Origin: Anaerolineales bacterium HSG24
Lineage (GTDB): Bacteria; Chloroflexota; Anaerolineae; 4572-78; J111
Reading direction: 5' to 3'
DNA length: 37,861 nucleotides
Assembly (NCBI GenBank): GCA_030377895.1
Contig: JAUCGB010000034.1
Location: 1 to 37,861 of the forward strand
In this document: positions 9,560-17,192 of the stretch, piece after piece
How positions within the stretch are numbered: position 1 is the first letter of the stretch
Layout of the letters: each line of letters starts with the position of its first letter
Made by a program: the position numbers and the translations under genes
The notes under the pieces: model-generated
The model's database searches: none
The model's input: only the letters and a program-made list of their open reading frames with translations
What the model was told of the DNA's origin: nothing

Positions 9560-9756
9560 GCGTTGACAGGGTTTGGTTTATACTATCGGCATGGTAAAAG
9601 ACATCATTCACGACCAAGTAAAAATGGTCAGCCAACGTGGCAACACTACCTTATTTAAATCCTATTCTTAACTGATTTATATCACTACTTCTGCATCACT
9701 ATCCAATTTTAATTGCTGATTTGCATGAAAACATTAGCGAAAGACAAGGAAAATTC

Positions 9757-10620
9757 ATGACACAAAATAATAATGACGACCCAAAGCTAGACATTGATAC
9801 CACAGAAGACCGTGCTGTATCTGAACAACCTGAAATCTCGGATGAAAAGCCTGCCGAGACCACAGCGGAATCAGACGATACAACGACAGAGGAAAAAGTT
9901 TCTGTTGACAAAACCATCGAAGTCGATGATGAAACAACTGCTGAGGATGATATTATCGCTGACGAGCAAGACAAAACAGATGATGATAAAGAATCAGAAG
10001 AAAATGACGATGACGAAACCTTTACCGATGAGGAACTGCTTGATGCCAGTACCGACTTCGGCATCTTCGATTCGTTTGGTGGACGCATGGTACGTAGTCG
10101 AGTCGAGAATAACGATGAGTTTGGCGGGCAACTGTTTGTGGAGGAAGACCTTAGCGGCCTAGATTTACGGCACAAAAACTTTGCCGGAGCGAATCTAAAT
10201 GGGGCAAATTTGAGTGGCTCACACCTCAGTGGCTCTAAATTGCGGGGAGCTTCGCTCGAATATGTCAATTTAGGGCGGGCCAAACTGTTACAAGTCAATC
10301 TGAGTGGGGCGGTGCTGACGAAAGCCAACCTCAGCAGGGCGAATTTGGATCGAGCCTATTTCAACGGAAGCTATCTCGTCGGGGCCAACTTGATTCAGGC
10401 TTATGCTCAGGGAGCCTCATTTAGTGGGGCTAATCTGAGCAATGCCAACCTGAGCGGGGCCGATTTGAGCGGAGCCGATTTGCGTGGCGCAGAGTTGACC
10501 GGAGCTAACTTGAGCGGCACCATTTTAACCAAAGCCAACCTCGGCGGAGCCAATCTAACCGGAGCCAACCTGACCGGAGCGGTTTTGGCCGGAGCGACCA
10601 TGCCAATCGGTTGGCGGTAG
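9757..10620 (+). CDS. Pentapeptide-repeat protein with acidic N-terminal region
   Basis: A 287-residue protein. Residues 1-100 are highly acidic and low-complexity (D, E, T rich, no hydrophobic core), so probably disordered. Residues about 120-280 are A(N/D)LSG-type pentapeptide repeats that fold as a right-handed quadrilateral beta-helix; more than 20 units can be counted, with one irregular stretch near the middle (residues about 190-215). There is no signal peptide or membrane helix. The ATG at 9757 has AAGGAAA just upstream; the frame is open from a TTG at 9721 but that lacks a ribosome site. It is a single-gene unit between hairpins. DNA mimicry (Qnr-like) is one known role of such folds, but nothing here establishes it. 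Confidence 0.8.
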   Translation: MTQNNNDDPKLDIDTTEDRAVSEQPEISDEKPAETTAESDDTTTEEKVSVDKTIEVDDETTAEDDIIADEQDKTDDDKESEENDDDETFTDEELLDASTDFGIFDSFGGRMVRSRVENNDEFGGQLFVEEDLSGLDLRHKNFAGANLNGANLSGSHLSGSKLRGASLEYVNLGRAKLLQVNLSGAVLTKANLSRANLDRAYFNGSYLVGANLIQAYAQGASFSGANLSNANLSGADLSGADLRGAELTGANLSGTILTKANLGGANLTGANLTGAVLAGATMPIGWR

Positions 10621-10644
10621 TCTAAGTACCGGACAAAACAGTTA

Positions 10645-10722
10645 GGACACGGATAAACGCTAATAAACACGGATTTTTTAGGCTTATCTGTGTGTATCCG
10701 TGTTAATCCGTGTCCCTTTTTT
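10645..10722 (+). terminator. GGACACGGAT inverted repeat with T tract
   Basis: GGACACGGAT...AACACGGAT pairs imperfectly with ATCCGTGTTAATCCGTGTCC and is followed by six T. It lies 25 bp after the pentapeptide gene. It may be a terminator, and is also a copy of a dispersed repeat type common in cyanobacteria and Chloroflexota. Confidence 0.55.
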
Positions 10723-10775
10723 CTTCTGTAACAAGTTCAATCTTTTTTTGTCCTGTACTCAGGGCGGTAGTACGT

Positions 10776-10828
10776 AAACCGTTGGTGTGAAACGTGATAC
10801 GGTATCACATTTTACACCAACGGTTTTT
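10776..10828. terminator. Long convergent hairpin shared by two gene ends
   Basis: AAACCGTTGGTGT pairs with ACACCAACGGTTT, with an inner palindrome GTGATAC-G-GTATCAC. The right arm contains the last three codons and the stop of the minus-strand methyltransferase, and is followed by T on the plus strand. It separates the converging pentapeptide and methyltransferase genes. Confidence 0.7.
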
Positions 10829-11579
10829 GAGCGAGGGCAATCAACGAGGTACCGACGGGCAGATTGACCCGCTCAATCAATCCGGCTTCAACCTGACCAA
10901 CACCAGTCAAAATGGTGTTGACCAATGGTGAGGCTGGCTCCATTTCCACCTGATACTCATCCTCGTCCACATGGTGAGAGGCTAAATCGGGCTTGGCCTC
11001 TCCAGTGCGCCGTAGCGTCAGCAGTACAGCCGCGAGGGGAAATACAAAAAAATTGTTGTAACTCACCCGCCAAATATCAAACCCCGTTTCAGTCAGTTTA
11101 GCCTTTAGCTCGCCAGCCGTGTAGCGACGGATATGGGCGTTCAAATCATCGTTGTGACTCCATAAAAACATGAACGCTGGCACCGTGATAATCATACATC
11201 CGCCCGGCTTCAATAGACGATAGCTATCTCGTAAAATCGCCATGTCATCCTCGTTGTGTTCTATCACATCAAGAGCCGTAATCGCATCAAAACTGTGGTC
11301 GGCATAAGGCATGGAATAAGTCGCGTCAAACTGTTGAACATTGTACCCTCGCTCGTGTGCCACCTTAACCGGACGAGCATCAATCTCCAAGCCAATCACC
11401 TCACCATATTCGGCTAAATGGTGAATCATATTTCCCCCACCACAGCCAATATCTAATAAGCGTAGTCCGGGCGTTGTGGGTAGCACTTGCCGCATCAAAC
11501 AGTTCAGGGCGCGGGTGCGGCTGGCAAACCACCAGTGGTTGTCGATGTATTCTAAATCGTTGTGTTGTTTATCTTGCAT
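10812..11579 (-). CDS. Class I SAM-dependent methyltransferase
   Basis: A 255-residue Rossmann-fold methyltransferase. Visible motifs are HWWFASR near the N terminus (typical of methyltransferases found in polysaccharide gene clusters), the SAM loop LLDIGCGGGN (residues 41-50), the acidic end of strand 2 (LEID), FDAITALDVIEH (motif around Asp104) and LLKPGG. A hydrophobic stretch near residues 170-185 (NNFFVFPLAAVLL) could lie against the membrane. The ATG at 11579 has AAGGTGAG upstream. It is the last gene of a minus-strand run with the PTPS-related membrane proteins, which suggests modification of a glycan or lipid-linked sugar; the substrate is not determined. Confidence 0.82.
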   Translation of the reverse strand: MQDKQHNDLEYIDNHWWFASRTRALNCLMRQVLPTTPGLRLLDIGCGGGNMIHHLAEYGEVIGLEIDARPVKVAHERGYNVQQFDATYSMPYADHSFDAITALDVIEHNEDDMAILRDSYRLLKPGGCMIITVPAFMFLWSHNDDLNAHIRRYTAGELKAKLTETGFDIWRVSYNNFFVFPLAAVLLTLRRTGEAKPDLASHHVDEDEYQVEMEPASPLVNTILTGVGQVEAGLIERVNLPVGTSLIALAQKPLV

Positions 11580-11698
11580 TGTTGCTATCTCACCTTTTTG
11601 TTAGTTTCAGAGTGACATCCCTTTCTGGAAACTTCACGAGTAGTATGCACTATAATTCTTCATTTGAAAAATTCGTTATGTTAAATTCATAGGACTGG

Positions 11699-11720
11699 AG
11701 GCGGACTACCAGCATGCACA
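11699..11720. repeat. 22-bp dispersed repeat AGGCGGACTACCAGCATGCACA
   Basis: This matches the reverse complement of 19259-19280 with one mismatch. The GGTAGTCC core is also the end of the dispersed hairpin element. The surrounding gap (11580-11743) holds nothing else recognisable. Confidence 0.5.
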
Positions 11721-11743
11721 AGTTAATTAATGCTCATTTTTTA

Positions 11744-13597
11744 TTAGTCTCTGTTAATATCAGGAACTTGTAACGACTTTCGGGGAAATAAGAAGAGAAT
11801 AACAATCAATAAACAAGCCAAAGTGCTAATCCCCGTGCCGATAGAGCGCGGCAGGGTCGTTCCCATTTGGAGATATAATTCATGCGTTCCGGCTGGAACA
11901 TCGACGGTAATTAGGCCGTAGGGAGGTTCAGGGCGATGCTCAAGCGGTTGACCATGTTGGCTGACCTGCCAGCCGGGGAAGTCGTAGGTGTAGAACTGCA
12001 CGGTGGCGGGCGATTCAGCCATGACTCGTACTTTGTCGGATGAGCCGCCATGATGCAAGGTTTCAACCTGTCCTGTACCAGCGATAATGCCGGCCACTTG
12101 AAGAGGCTCGTTATTCAGATATTGAGCTTCCATAGGGCTGGTTTGGGGTTGTTCATCGGTCACGGCGACCATGCCCACTCGGTCAGCAATAGATTTACGA
12201 TCCCAATTGATGACCGATAACGGTGTTTCGGCCCAATCAGGAATCTCGGTGTATTGGGGTAAGGTGTATGGAAACGAGCCTAAAGCCACTACTAACAAGA
12301 GCAGATAGACGGGCGCTTGCCCCTGCGAATCGGAATCATACTGAGCCAGCAACGAACCAGAAACAACGGCCATAGTGAAGGCCGTGACTCCCAATAATCG
12401 CCAAGGAAACTGGACGAGCGTGGCTAACGGAATGACCTGCCATACCCAGACCGCGAGCGGAGACATCAACAGAATAATGACGATAGTTGAGACAAAAAAG
12501 AAGATGGCCGTTCCATGATTTGAGAAATGCGGTCTGGAATGGGAGAGGCGTTGGCCGACAATCGTGACCAAAGCAAAACAGGTCAAGATGACGGGTAAAA
12601 TACCAAGTTGATATGAGAAATCATCAAAGGTGCCGATTCCAGCGTAGCCATAGCCCCACATGGGCGAAAAAAGCTGAGAAAAGTAGACAAAATGGTCAAG
12701 ATAACTATAACTGCCACTCGTCCATTGTTCAATTTTGATATATTTGGTCTCAGTCAGGGCCGGAATCAGATAAATGGCAGACAGGGCCGCGCCCAACAAT
12801 CCAGCGGCAAATGGGGGGAGTGCATGTCTAACAAACTGTTTAAGATAACTCGTTCTGCTCAACAGAAGTTTTCCAATAGCTAAAAAACCAGCGGATGCAG
12901 ATATTCTGCCTGCGCTCCCAGTAGTATTCGGGGCCGAGTTGTCATTTCGCACGGCTCGATGAGTGACATGCAGAACCAAATATAGGATATAGATCATCAA
13001 AAAGGGAGTAAAGGTAAAAAATGAGGAGTGGTGGGTTAAGGCTAACCCACCGTAGGCCAAACCTGCGAGGGCGATTTTTACTCCGGTTGGGACGACAATC
13101 AGTTCGGTAAAGGCCCAAAATAAAAAGGGGATGATGGCTAAGGCCACAAACTCAGCGAAGGCACTCCGGATAAAGATATCAACAAAGTGAAACGGGGCAT
13201 AGATATATACTAATGCGGCTAATAGTCCGGCATTATCACCAAATAGACGACGAACAAAGCCATACATGCCTAATCCGGCGATAATCATGGCTAATACATA
13301 GATGGTTTTGACCGCAGTCGTAATTTTTAGGCCCAACAGATACAGCATCGACGCGGCATAAATCGCCAGTGGAGGGTAGATATTAAATAGCGGATAACCA
13401 TACCCAAAGGCAAAATCGGGCGACCAACGCGGCCATAAGTAGCCATCCTGCAAGGCTTGGGCAAATTCGACCACATAAAAGATGCTGTGTTGCGCGTCAT
13501 GCGCTCTAAAAAAATAAGCAGGTGTTAAGAGTGGAAACCATGCAAAAATAGACAGGGCCACAATTAACCAAACATTTACAACAGACCTAGAGGACAT
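11744..13597 (-). CDS. PTPS-related (PF10131-type) GT-C-like membrane protein, paralogue 1
   Basis: About 617 residues with a dozen or so membrane helices followed by a C-terminal soluble beta-rich domain (about 450-590) and a final helix. Just after the first helix is the motif HDAQH (33-37) and then PRWSPDFAFGYGYP (56-69) with FNIYPPL, shared almost exactly with the paralogue at 15032. The family is annotated as 6-pyruvoyl-tetrahydropterin synthase-related for historical reasons; topology and the acidic first-loop motif resemble GT-C glycosyltransferases, so a lipid-linked sugar transfer role is an inference. The frame opens at a TTG (13630); ATG 13597, just before the first helix, is preferred. 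The last helix is followed by a short basic tail. It lies 50 nt downstream of a response-regulator gene. Confidence 0.75.
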   Translation of the reverse strand: MSSRSVVNVWLIVALSIFAWFPLLTPAYFFRAHDAQHSIFYVVEFAQALQDGYLWPRWSPDFAFGYGYPLFNIYPPLAIYAASMLYLLGLKITTAVKTIYVLAMIIAGLGMYGFVRRLFGDNAGLLAALVYIYAPFHFVDIFIRSAFAEFVALAIIPFLFWAFTELIVVPTGVKIALAGLAYGGLALTHHSSFFTFTPFLMIYILYLVLHVTHRAVRNDNSAPNTTGSAGRISASAGFLAIGKLLLSRTSYLKQFVRHALPPFAAGLLGAALSAIYLIPALTETKYIKIEQWTSGSYSYLDHFVYFSQLFSPMWGYGYAGIGTFDDFSYQLGILPVILTCFALVTIVGQRLSHSRPHFSNHGTAIFFFVSTIVIILLMSPLAVWVWQVIPLATLVQFPWRLLGVTAFTMAVVSGSLLAQYDSDSQGQAPVYLLLLVVALGSFPYTLPQYTEIPDWAETPLSVINWDRKSIADRVGMVAVTDEQPQTSPMEAQYLNNEPLQVAGIIAGTGQVETLHHGGSSDKVRVMAESPATVQFYTYDFPGWQVSQHGQPLEHRPEPPYGLITVDVPAGTHELYLQMGTTLPRSIGTGISTLACLLIVILFLFPRKSLQVPDINRD

Positions 13598-13647
13598 ATC
13601 AATCGTATCACGTAGCAAGTCATACAGCAAGAAAAATTTCGATAGAC

Positions 13648-14229
13648 CTAACCTGCTACGACCAAGGTTAACATCACCGTCACCCCGATGACCAATATAA
13701 TAACGGCAATCAGTGCGATTAAGAAGATGATCCCCGCCGCAGGAGTTGAACCAATGTCATCGGTAAATTGGGACTGTAAGCTACGTCGTTGCTGGGTTCT
13801 ATTTAATTTACCCTCAACACTAGCCAATAAATCATCAGGCAGACATGGTTTGGTCAAATAATCATCCACCCCCAATTTTTTCCCCTTTCTAATCTCTCCG
13901 GCATCCACTTTAGCGGTTAAAAAGGTAATGGGAATATGGTTTAGGTAAGGATTGGCTCGAACTCGTTGGTAGAGTCCGTAACCGTCCATGATCGGCATCA
14001 TAATATCAGCCAAGATTAAATCGGGCAATATTTTAGATGATTTAGATGATTTATCAATATCATCAGGCGTATAGGGCTTTAAAAAAGCATCCTCTAACCT
14101 GTTTAGGGCTATCTGTCCATTTGTTGCTGTCCAGACCTCATAGCCCTCTTGTTCTAAAATCAGTTTGATTCCATCAATAAGGTCTGGCTGGTCATCCACA
14201 ATCATTATGACTGGTTTTAGTTCTTCCAT
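13648..14229 (-). CDS. Response regulator receiver with C-terminal membrane anchor, paralogue 1
   Basis: A 193-residue protein. The receiver domain (about 5-143) has the acidic pair Asp12/Asp13, phosphoacceptor Asp75 (LILADIMMP), Thr105 and Lys127 (LTKP), all intact, so phosphorylation is expected. A 15-residue loop containing SSKSSK is inserted before the phospho-Asp. There is no DNA-binding domain; instead residues about 164-192 form one very hydrophobic helix at the extreme C terminus, which would hold the receiver on the inner face of the membrane. The paralogue next door has the same plan. Both lie between two GT-C-like genes in the same direction, suggesting that they act on those proteins. 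No dedicated kinase is adjacent. Confidence 0.85.
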   Translation of the reverse strand: MEELKPVIMIVDDQPDLIDGIKLILEQEGYEVWTATNGQIALNRLEDAFLKPYTPDDIDKSSKSSKILPDLILADIMMPIMDGYGLYQRVRANPYLNHIPITFLTAKVDAGEIRKGKKLGVDDYLTKPCLPDDLLASVEGKLNRTQQRRSLQSQFTDDIGSTPAAGIIFLIALIAVIILVIGVTVMLTLVVAG

Positions 14230-14387
14230 AACGTTATCTCAATTATTGACTGTAAGTACTAAGGTTATCAATCAATACCTTCTTCCCTTTATAAAAGGCT
14301 TTCTAGTTTGAAAATCGTATATATTTTTGTGATCGGGCGGTCTAAAAATTTTAGATGGTTGGACGATGATACCAATATTTTAGACAA

Positions 14388-14969
14388 CTACATGCTCATT
14401 GTGTATATAACAACGGCTAAGACAATTAAAATGGCGACGATGGCGACAATAAGGATAACACTGCCACCAGCCCCACCTCCTTGGGAACCTTCAGTTCTTG
14501 TCTTTGGCGGGGTCGGTGTCTGCGGCATTTTTATTCCCCCGCCTGGATGAATACCACTGCTAGTCCGTTTCAGTTTTCCACGAATGCTGGATAATAGGTC
14601 GTCTGGTTGAGCTGGTTTGGTTAGATAGTCATCAACCCCCAACTCTTTACCACGACGAATATCTACATCATCGACCTTCGCGGTCAAAAATATAAATGGT
14701 ATACTTTGTAGGTATGGATTAGCTTTAACTCGCTCAAAAAGCGTATAACCATCCATGACAGGCATCATAATATCCGCCAAAATAAGGTCTGGTAACGCTC
14801 GTGCCCCGTCTTGTTCACTGCGCCGCATGAAGGTGGATTCCAGCTTGTCCAAGGCATGTTGACCATTGGCCGCTGTCCACACATCAAATCCCTCTACTTC
14901 TAAAATTAGTTTAACACCATCAACTAAATCTGGTTGGTCGTCTACGACCATAATAATAGGCTTGCTCAC
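14388..14969 (-). CDS. Response regulator receiver with C-terminal membrane anchor, paralogue 2
   Basis: A 193-residue paralogue of the neighbouring regulator (shared MIVDDQPDL-type start, LILADIMMP, LTAKVD and GVDDYLTKP). Asp10/Asp11, phosphoacceptor Asp66, Thr96 and Lys118 are present. After the receiver comes a Pro/Gly/Thr-rich flexible linker (about 132-168), then a single hydrophobic helix (about 169-191). The linker is longer than in paralogue 1. The start is a GTG with a strong GGGGGAG 7 nt upstream. No effector domain is present, so output must be through protein contact at the membrane. Confidence 0.85.
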   Translation of the reverse strand: MSKPIIMVVDDQPDLVDGVKLILEVEGFDVWTAANGQHALDKLESTFMRRSEQDGARALPDLILADIMMPVMDGYTLFERVKANPYLQSIPFIFLTAKVDDVDIRRGKELGVDDYLTKPAQPDDLLSSIRGKLKRTSSGIHPGGGIKMPQTPTPPKTRTEGSQGGGAGGSVILIVAIVAILIVLAVVIYTMSM

Positions 14970-14976
14970 CTTACCG

Positions 14977-14983
14977 CTCCCCC
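14977..14983 (-). promoter_or_regulatory. Shine-Dalgarno sequence fixing a GTG start
   Basis: GGGGGAG on the minus strand lies 7 nt before GTG at 14969. No ATG is available at this position, so this site decides the start of the receiver protein. Confidence 0.6.
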
Positions 14984-15031
14984 TTTAAGTATTTTTGTTG
15001 TTCTGAAGTATTCAAGTTTCTTACGAGATGT

Positions 15032-16966
15032 TTATATAATCAAACTCTGGTTGAATTTCCAATTCAATATGATTGTCATAATTAAAGTTCCAAGCGATAG
15101 CATTGATACCCAAAACCCTATCACTCTTACTATTGTATCCTCAAATCGAATTTCTAGGAAATATGACCCTGTGGGAATCGAAATCACCATCCACCCTTCT
15201 CGTTTGGTGGTTTTTATCTGCGGACGATCAATTACTGCGCCGACTCGGATCACCTCTCCCACAGATTTATCGAGATTGCCGTCGTGTGGGCCTAAATCCT
15301 CGTAAATATAGGCTTGCCAACCGGGGTAATATGGAATAAAAAAGGTTACTTGTTGGTCAGGCTTTTCGGTGCCCACCCATAAGAGTTCATGGATACTATC
15401 CATCTCCATCGAGTAAACGCCCACACTATCATCCTTGGGCAAGGCGGTGTAGTTAACTTTGGTGGTAATCTGACCGCCTCGCTCAACCTGTTCGGCCAAT
15501 GTTGACCAATTTGGTATATCGCGCGTCCAAGCTGTTTGCCCCGTCATCTCATCTGACGATTGCTGAAACCGAAATAAAGCGGCTTGACTAACTGGCCCTT
15601 CGGTCGATTTAGGCTCACGTACTTGGGCTTCAAGATATGGATAGCTAGATAGGATAATCAAACTCGATAGAATTGCAAGTGGTAATTGTGGACTATAAGC
15701 CAGTATTGTAGTCTTAGTTGGGGTTGATTCAACGGGCAAAGCCAGCACAGTTCCGGCCACCACCGAGATAAACGGAGCTACAACGACCAGCAGTCGCCAA
15801 GGGAACTGGGCAAAGCTGGATAAGGGCAGATACGTCCACACAAGGCTGGAGATTGGCACGGTCAGAAAAATAACCAACGCGGTAAATCCTTGAAAAAAGT
15901 AAAGCGTCCGCCGAGTTAGAGAATCGGTCAGTTGTGGCACCACCCAAAACGACAAGATATACAAAATCAACGCTGCCACCCCAATCTGAAAACCAGCCTC
16001 ATCATCTGGACCGGGGATGCTGGCTCCAAAGCCCCAAGTTGGTGAGAAAAGTTGGTGCAAGGCCACAAAATCATCACCAAAAGCAAATCGTCCACCTATC
16101 CACTGGTCAACTCGAACAAAACGATATTCGAGAAAGGCCGGAATCCAGAATATACCACTTATGCCTAATCCTAGCAAAAGAGCCAACAACGGTGGTAAAC
16201 CAGTACGAATAAAACGGATATATCGGCTCGGTTTGCCTAAAATATTGTCGATAGGGGGAGCAATCCAGCCGATAAGGTTGGTCGATTTGCTCTGCATGAT
16301 AATGGTATCCCCAAAGAATTGCCAAATCATCATAAAAGCGACGTATAGGCCCAATATCGGCGTAAATATCAGAGCCAAAAGATTGCTGGTAAACATGATG
16401 AGGGCGTAGGCGACTGCCGTTCTTAAAATGGTCGCTAATGTCGGACGGGTGACTGTACGAAAAAATCCCCACATGGCTAACGGCACAAATACAAAGCCGA
16501 CCGACTCGGCGAGCGCGGCTCGCACATACAGGTCGAACAGATGGTAGGGTAGATAAACATAGATCAAGGCCGAGATGACTCCGGCCATCGGATTGAGTAT
16601 GTCTCGCACAAAAAGGTACATGGTCAAGCCGCACAACACCGCAGACAGGCCAAACACGCATTTCACCGCGCTGACGATGTCAAGTCCGAGTAGATGTAGA
16701 ATTTCGCCCAAATATGATGATAATGGGCCATAAATGTTAAAGAACGGGTAGCCGTAGCCAAAGGCAAAATCGGGAGCCCAACGAGGATACCAAACCCCGT
16801 CTTGAATCGCTTTGTTAAACTGGTGCAAAAAATAGACTGAGTGACGAGCGTCATGTCCGCCCCAAAAGTAGCCGGGTTGCAGGAGTGGCCCGACGATGGG
16901 CAACGAGAGTAATAGGGTTAGCCACAGGTAACGGTCTCGTAAAAAAACAGGCGTAAGATTAGACAT
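15032..16966 (-). CDS. PTPS-related (PF10131-type) GT-C-like membrane protein, paralogue 2
   Basis: A 644-residue polytopic protein and close relative of the 11744 gene: HDARH (38-42) and PRWAPDFAFGYGYP (61-74) followed by FNIYGPL. About 12 helices are followed by a C-terminal extracytoplasmic beta-rich domain (about 460-610) and a last helix. The C-terminal domain contains IPYYPGWQ, matched in paralogue 1 by a PGWQVSQ segment. Function is inferred as GT-C-type transfer of sugar from a lipid carrier or an accessory of such an enzyme. It lies 62 nt upstream of the GTG-started receiver gene in the same direction. The ATG at 16966 lacks a clear ribosome site. Confidence 0.75.
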   Translation of the reverse strand: MSNLTPVFLRDRYLWLTLLLSLPIVGPLLQPGYFWGGHDARHSVYFLHQFNKAIQDGVWYPRWAPDFAFGYGYPFFNIYGPLSSYLGEILHLLGLDIVSAVKCVFGLSAVLCGLTMYLFVRDILNPMAGVISALIYVYLPYHLFDLYVRAALAESVGFVFVPLAMWGFFRTVTRPTLATILRTAVAYALIMFTSNLLALIFTPILGLYVAFMMIWQFFGDTIIMQSKSTNLIGWIAPPIDNILGKPSRYIRFIRTGLPPLLALLLGLGISGIFWIPAFLEYRFVRVDQWIGGRFAFGDDFVALHQLFSPTWGFGASIPGPDDEAGFQIGVAALILYILSFWVVPQLTDSLTRRTLYFFQGFTALVIFLTVPISSLVWTYLPLSSFAQFPWRLLVVVAPFISVVAGTVLALPVESTPTKTTILAYSPQLPLAILSSLIILSSYPYLEAQVREPKSTEGPVSQAALFRFQQSSDEMTGQTAWTRDIPNWSTLAEQVERGGQITTKVNYTALPKDDSVGVYSMEMDSIHELLWVGTEKPDQQVTFFIPYYPGWQAYIYEDLGPHDGNLDKSVGEVIRVGAVIDRPQIKTTKREGWMVISIPTGSYFLEIRFEDTIVRVIGFWVSMLSLGTLIMTIILNWKFNQSLII

Positions 16967-17033
16967 GAAGGTAAGAATTCGGGATTAAATATCGGAAATA
17001 ATTTTTCCTGACGCTAACGGAATCATTGGCGGG

Positions 17034-17160
17034 AACACTACAGCGGATACTTCAAAACTCAACGGATATATTTCGCCAATAACGGTATTTCTTTGCTATT
17101 TACAGTGATTATATACGGTGAAAACCATCCGTTCCGTAGTTAAGTATCCGTTGTAGTGTT
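17034..17160. mobile_element. Putative 127-bp MITE with 19-bp terminal inverted repeats
   Basis: AACACTACAGCGGATACTT (17034-17052) and AAGTATCCGTTGTAGTGTT (17142-17160) are inverted copies with one mismatch. Similarity continues inward (AACGGAT tracts) and, more weakly, outward (GGAATCA and CCTGAC on both sides), so the real element may be nearer 190 bp. No coding capacity. It fills the 226-bp gap between two membrane-protein genes. Confidence 0.5.
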
Positions 17161-17192
17161 GATTCCGGCTAAACCAAAGAAAAAGTCAGGAA

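Larger units (their letters stand above)
9208..9756. other. Intergenic region with repeat fragments and a terminator
   Basis: No convincing gene lies here. It holds three tandem 10-mers of the ACACAGAGGA type (9344-9373), a strong bidirectional hairpin (9524-9559), a piece resembling the GGTAATGTTGCC-ended element (9626-9653), and a fragment of the right end of the dispersed hairpin element (9679-9704, TATCACTACTTCTGCATCAC). Confidence 0.6.

Noticed and set aside
9563..9586. TTGACA...TATACT as a promoter for the pentapeptide gene
   Set aside because: The spacer is only about 10 nt, too short for a standard sigma-70 promoter.
9595..9669. Short plus-strand frame of about 25 codons after the 9524 terminator
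   Set aside because: Its sequence overlaps a fragment of the GGTAATGTTGCC-type repeat and there is no ribosome site.
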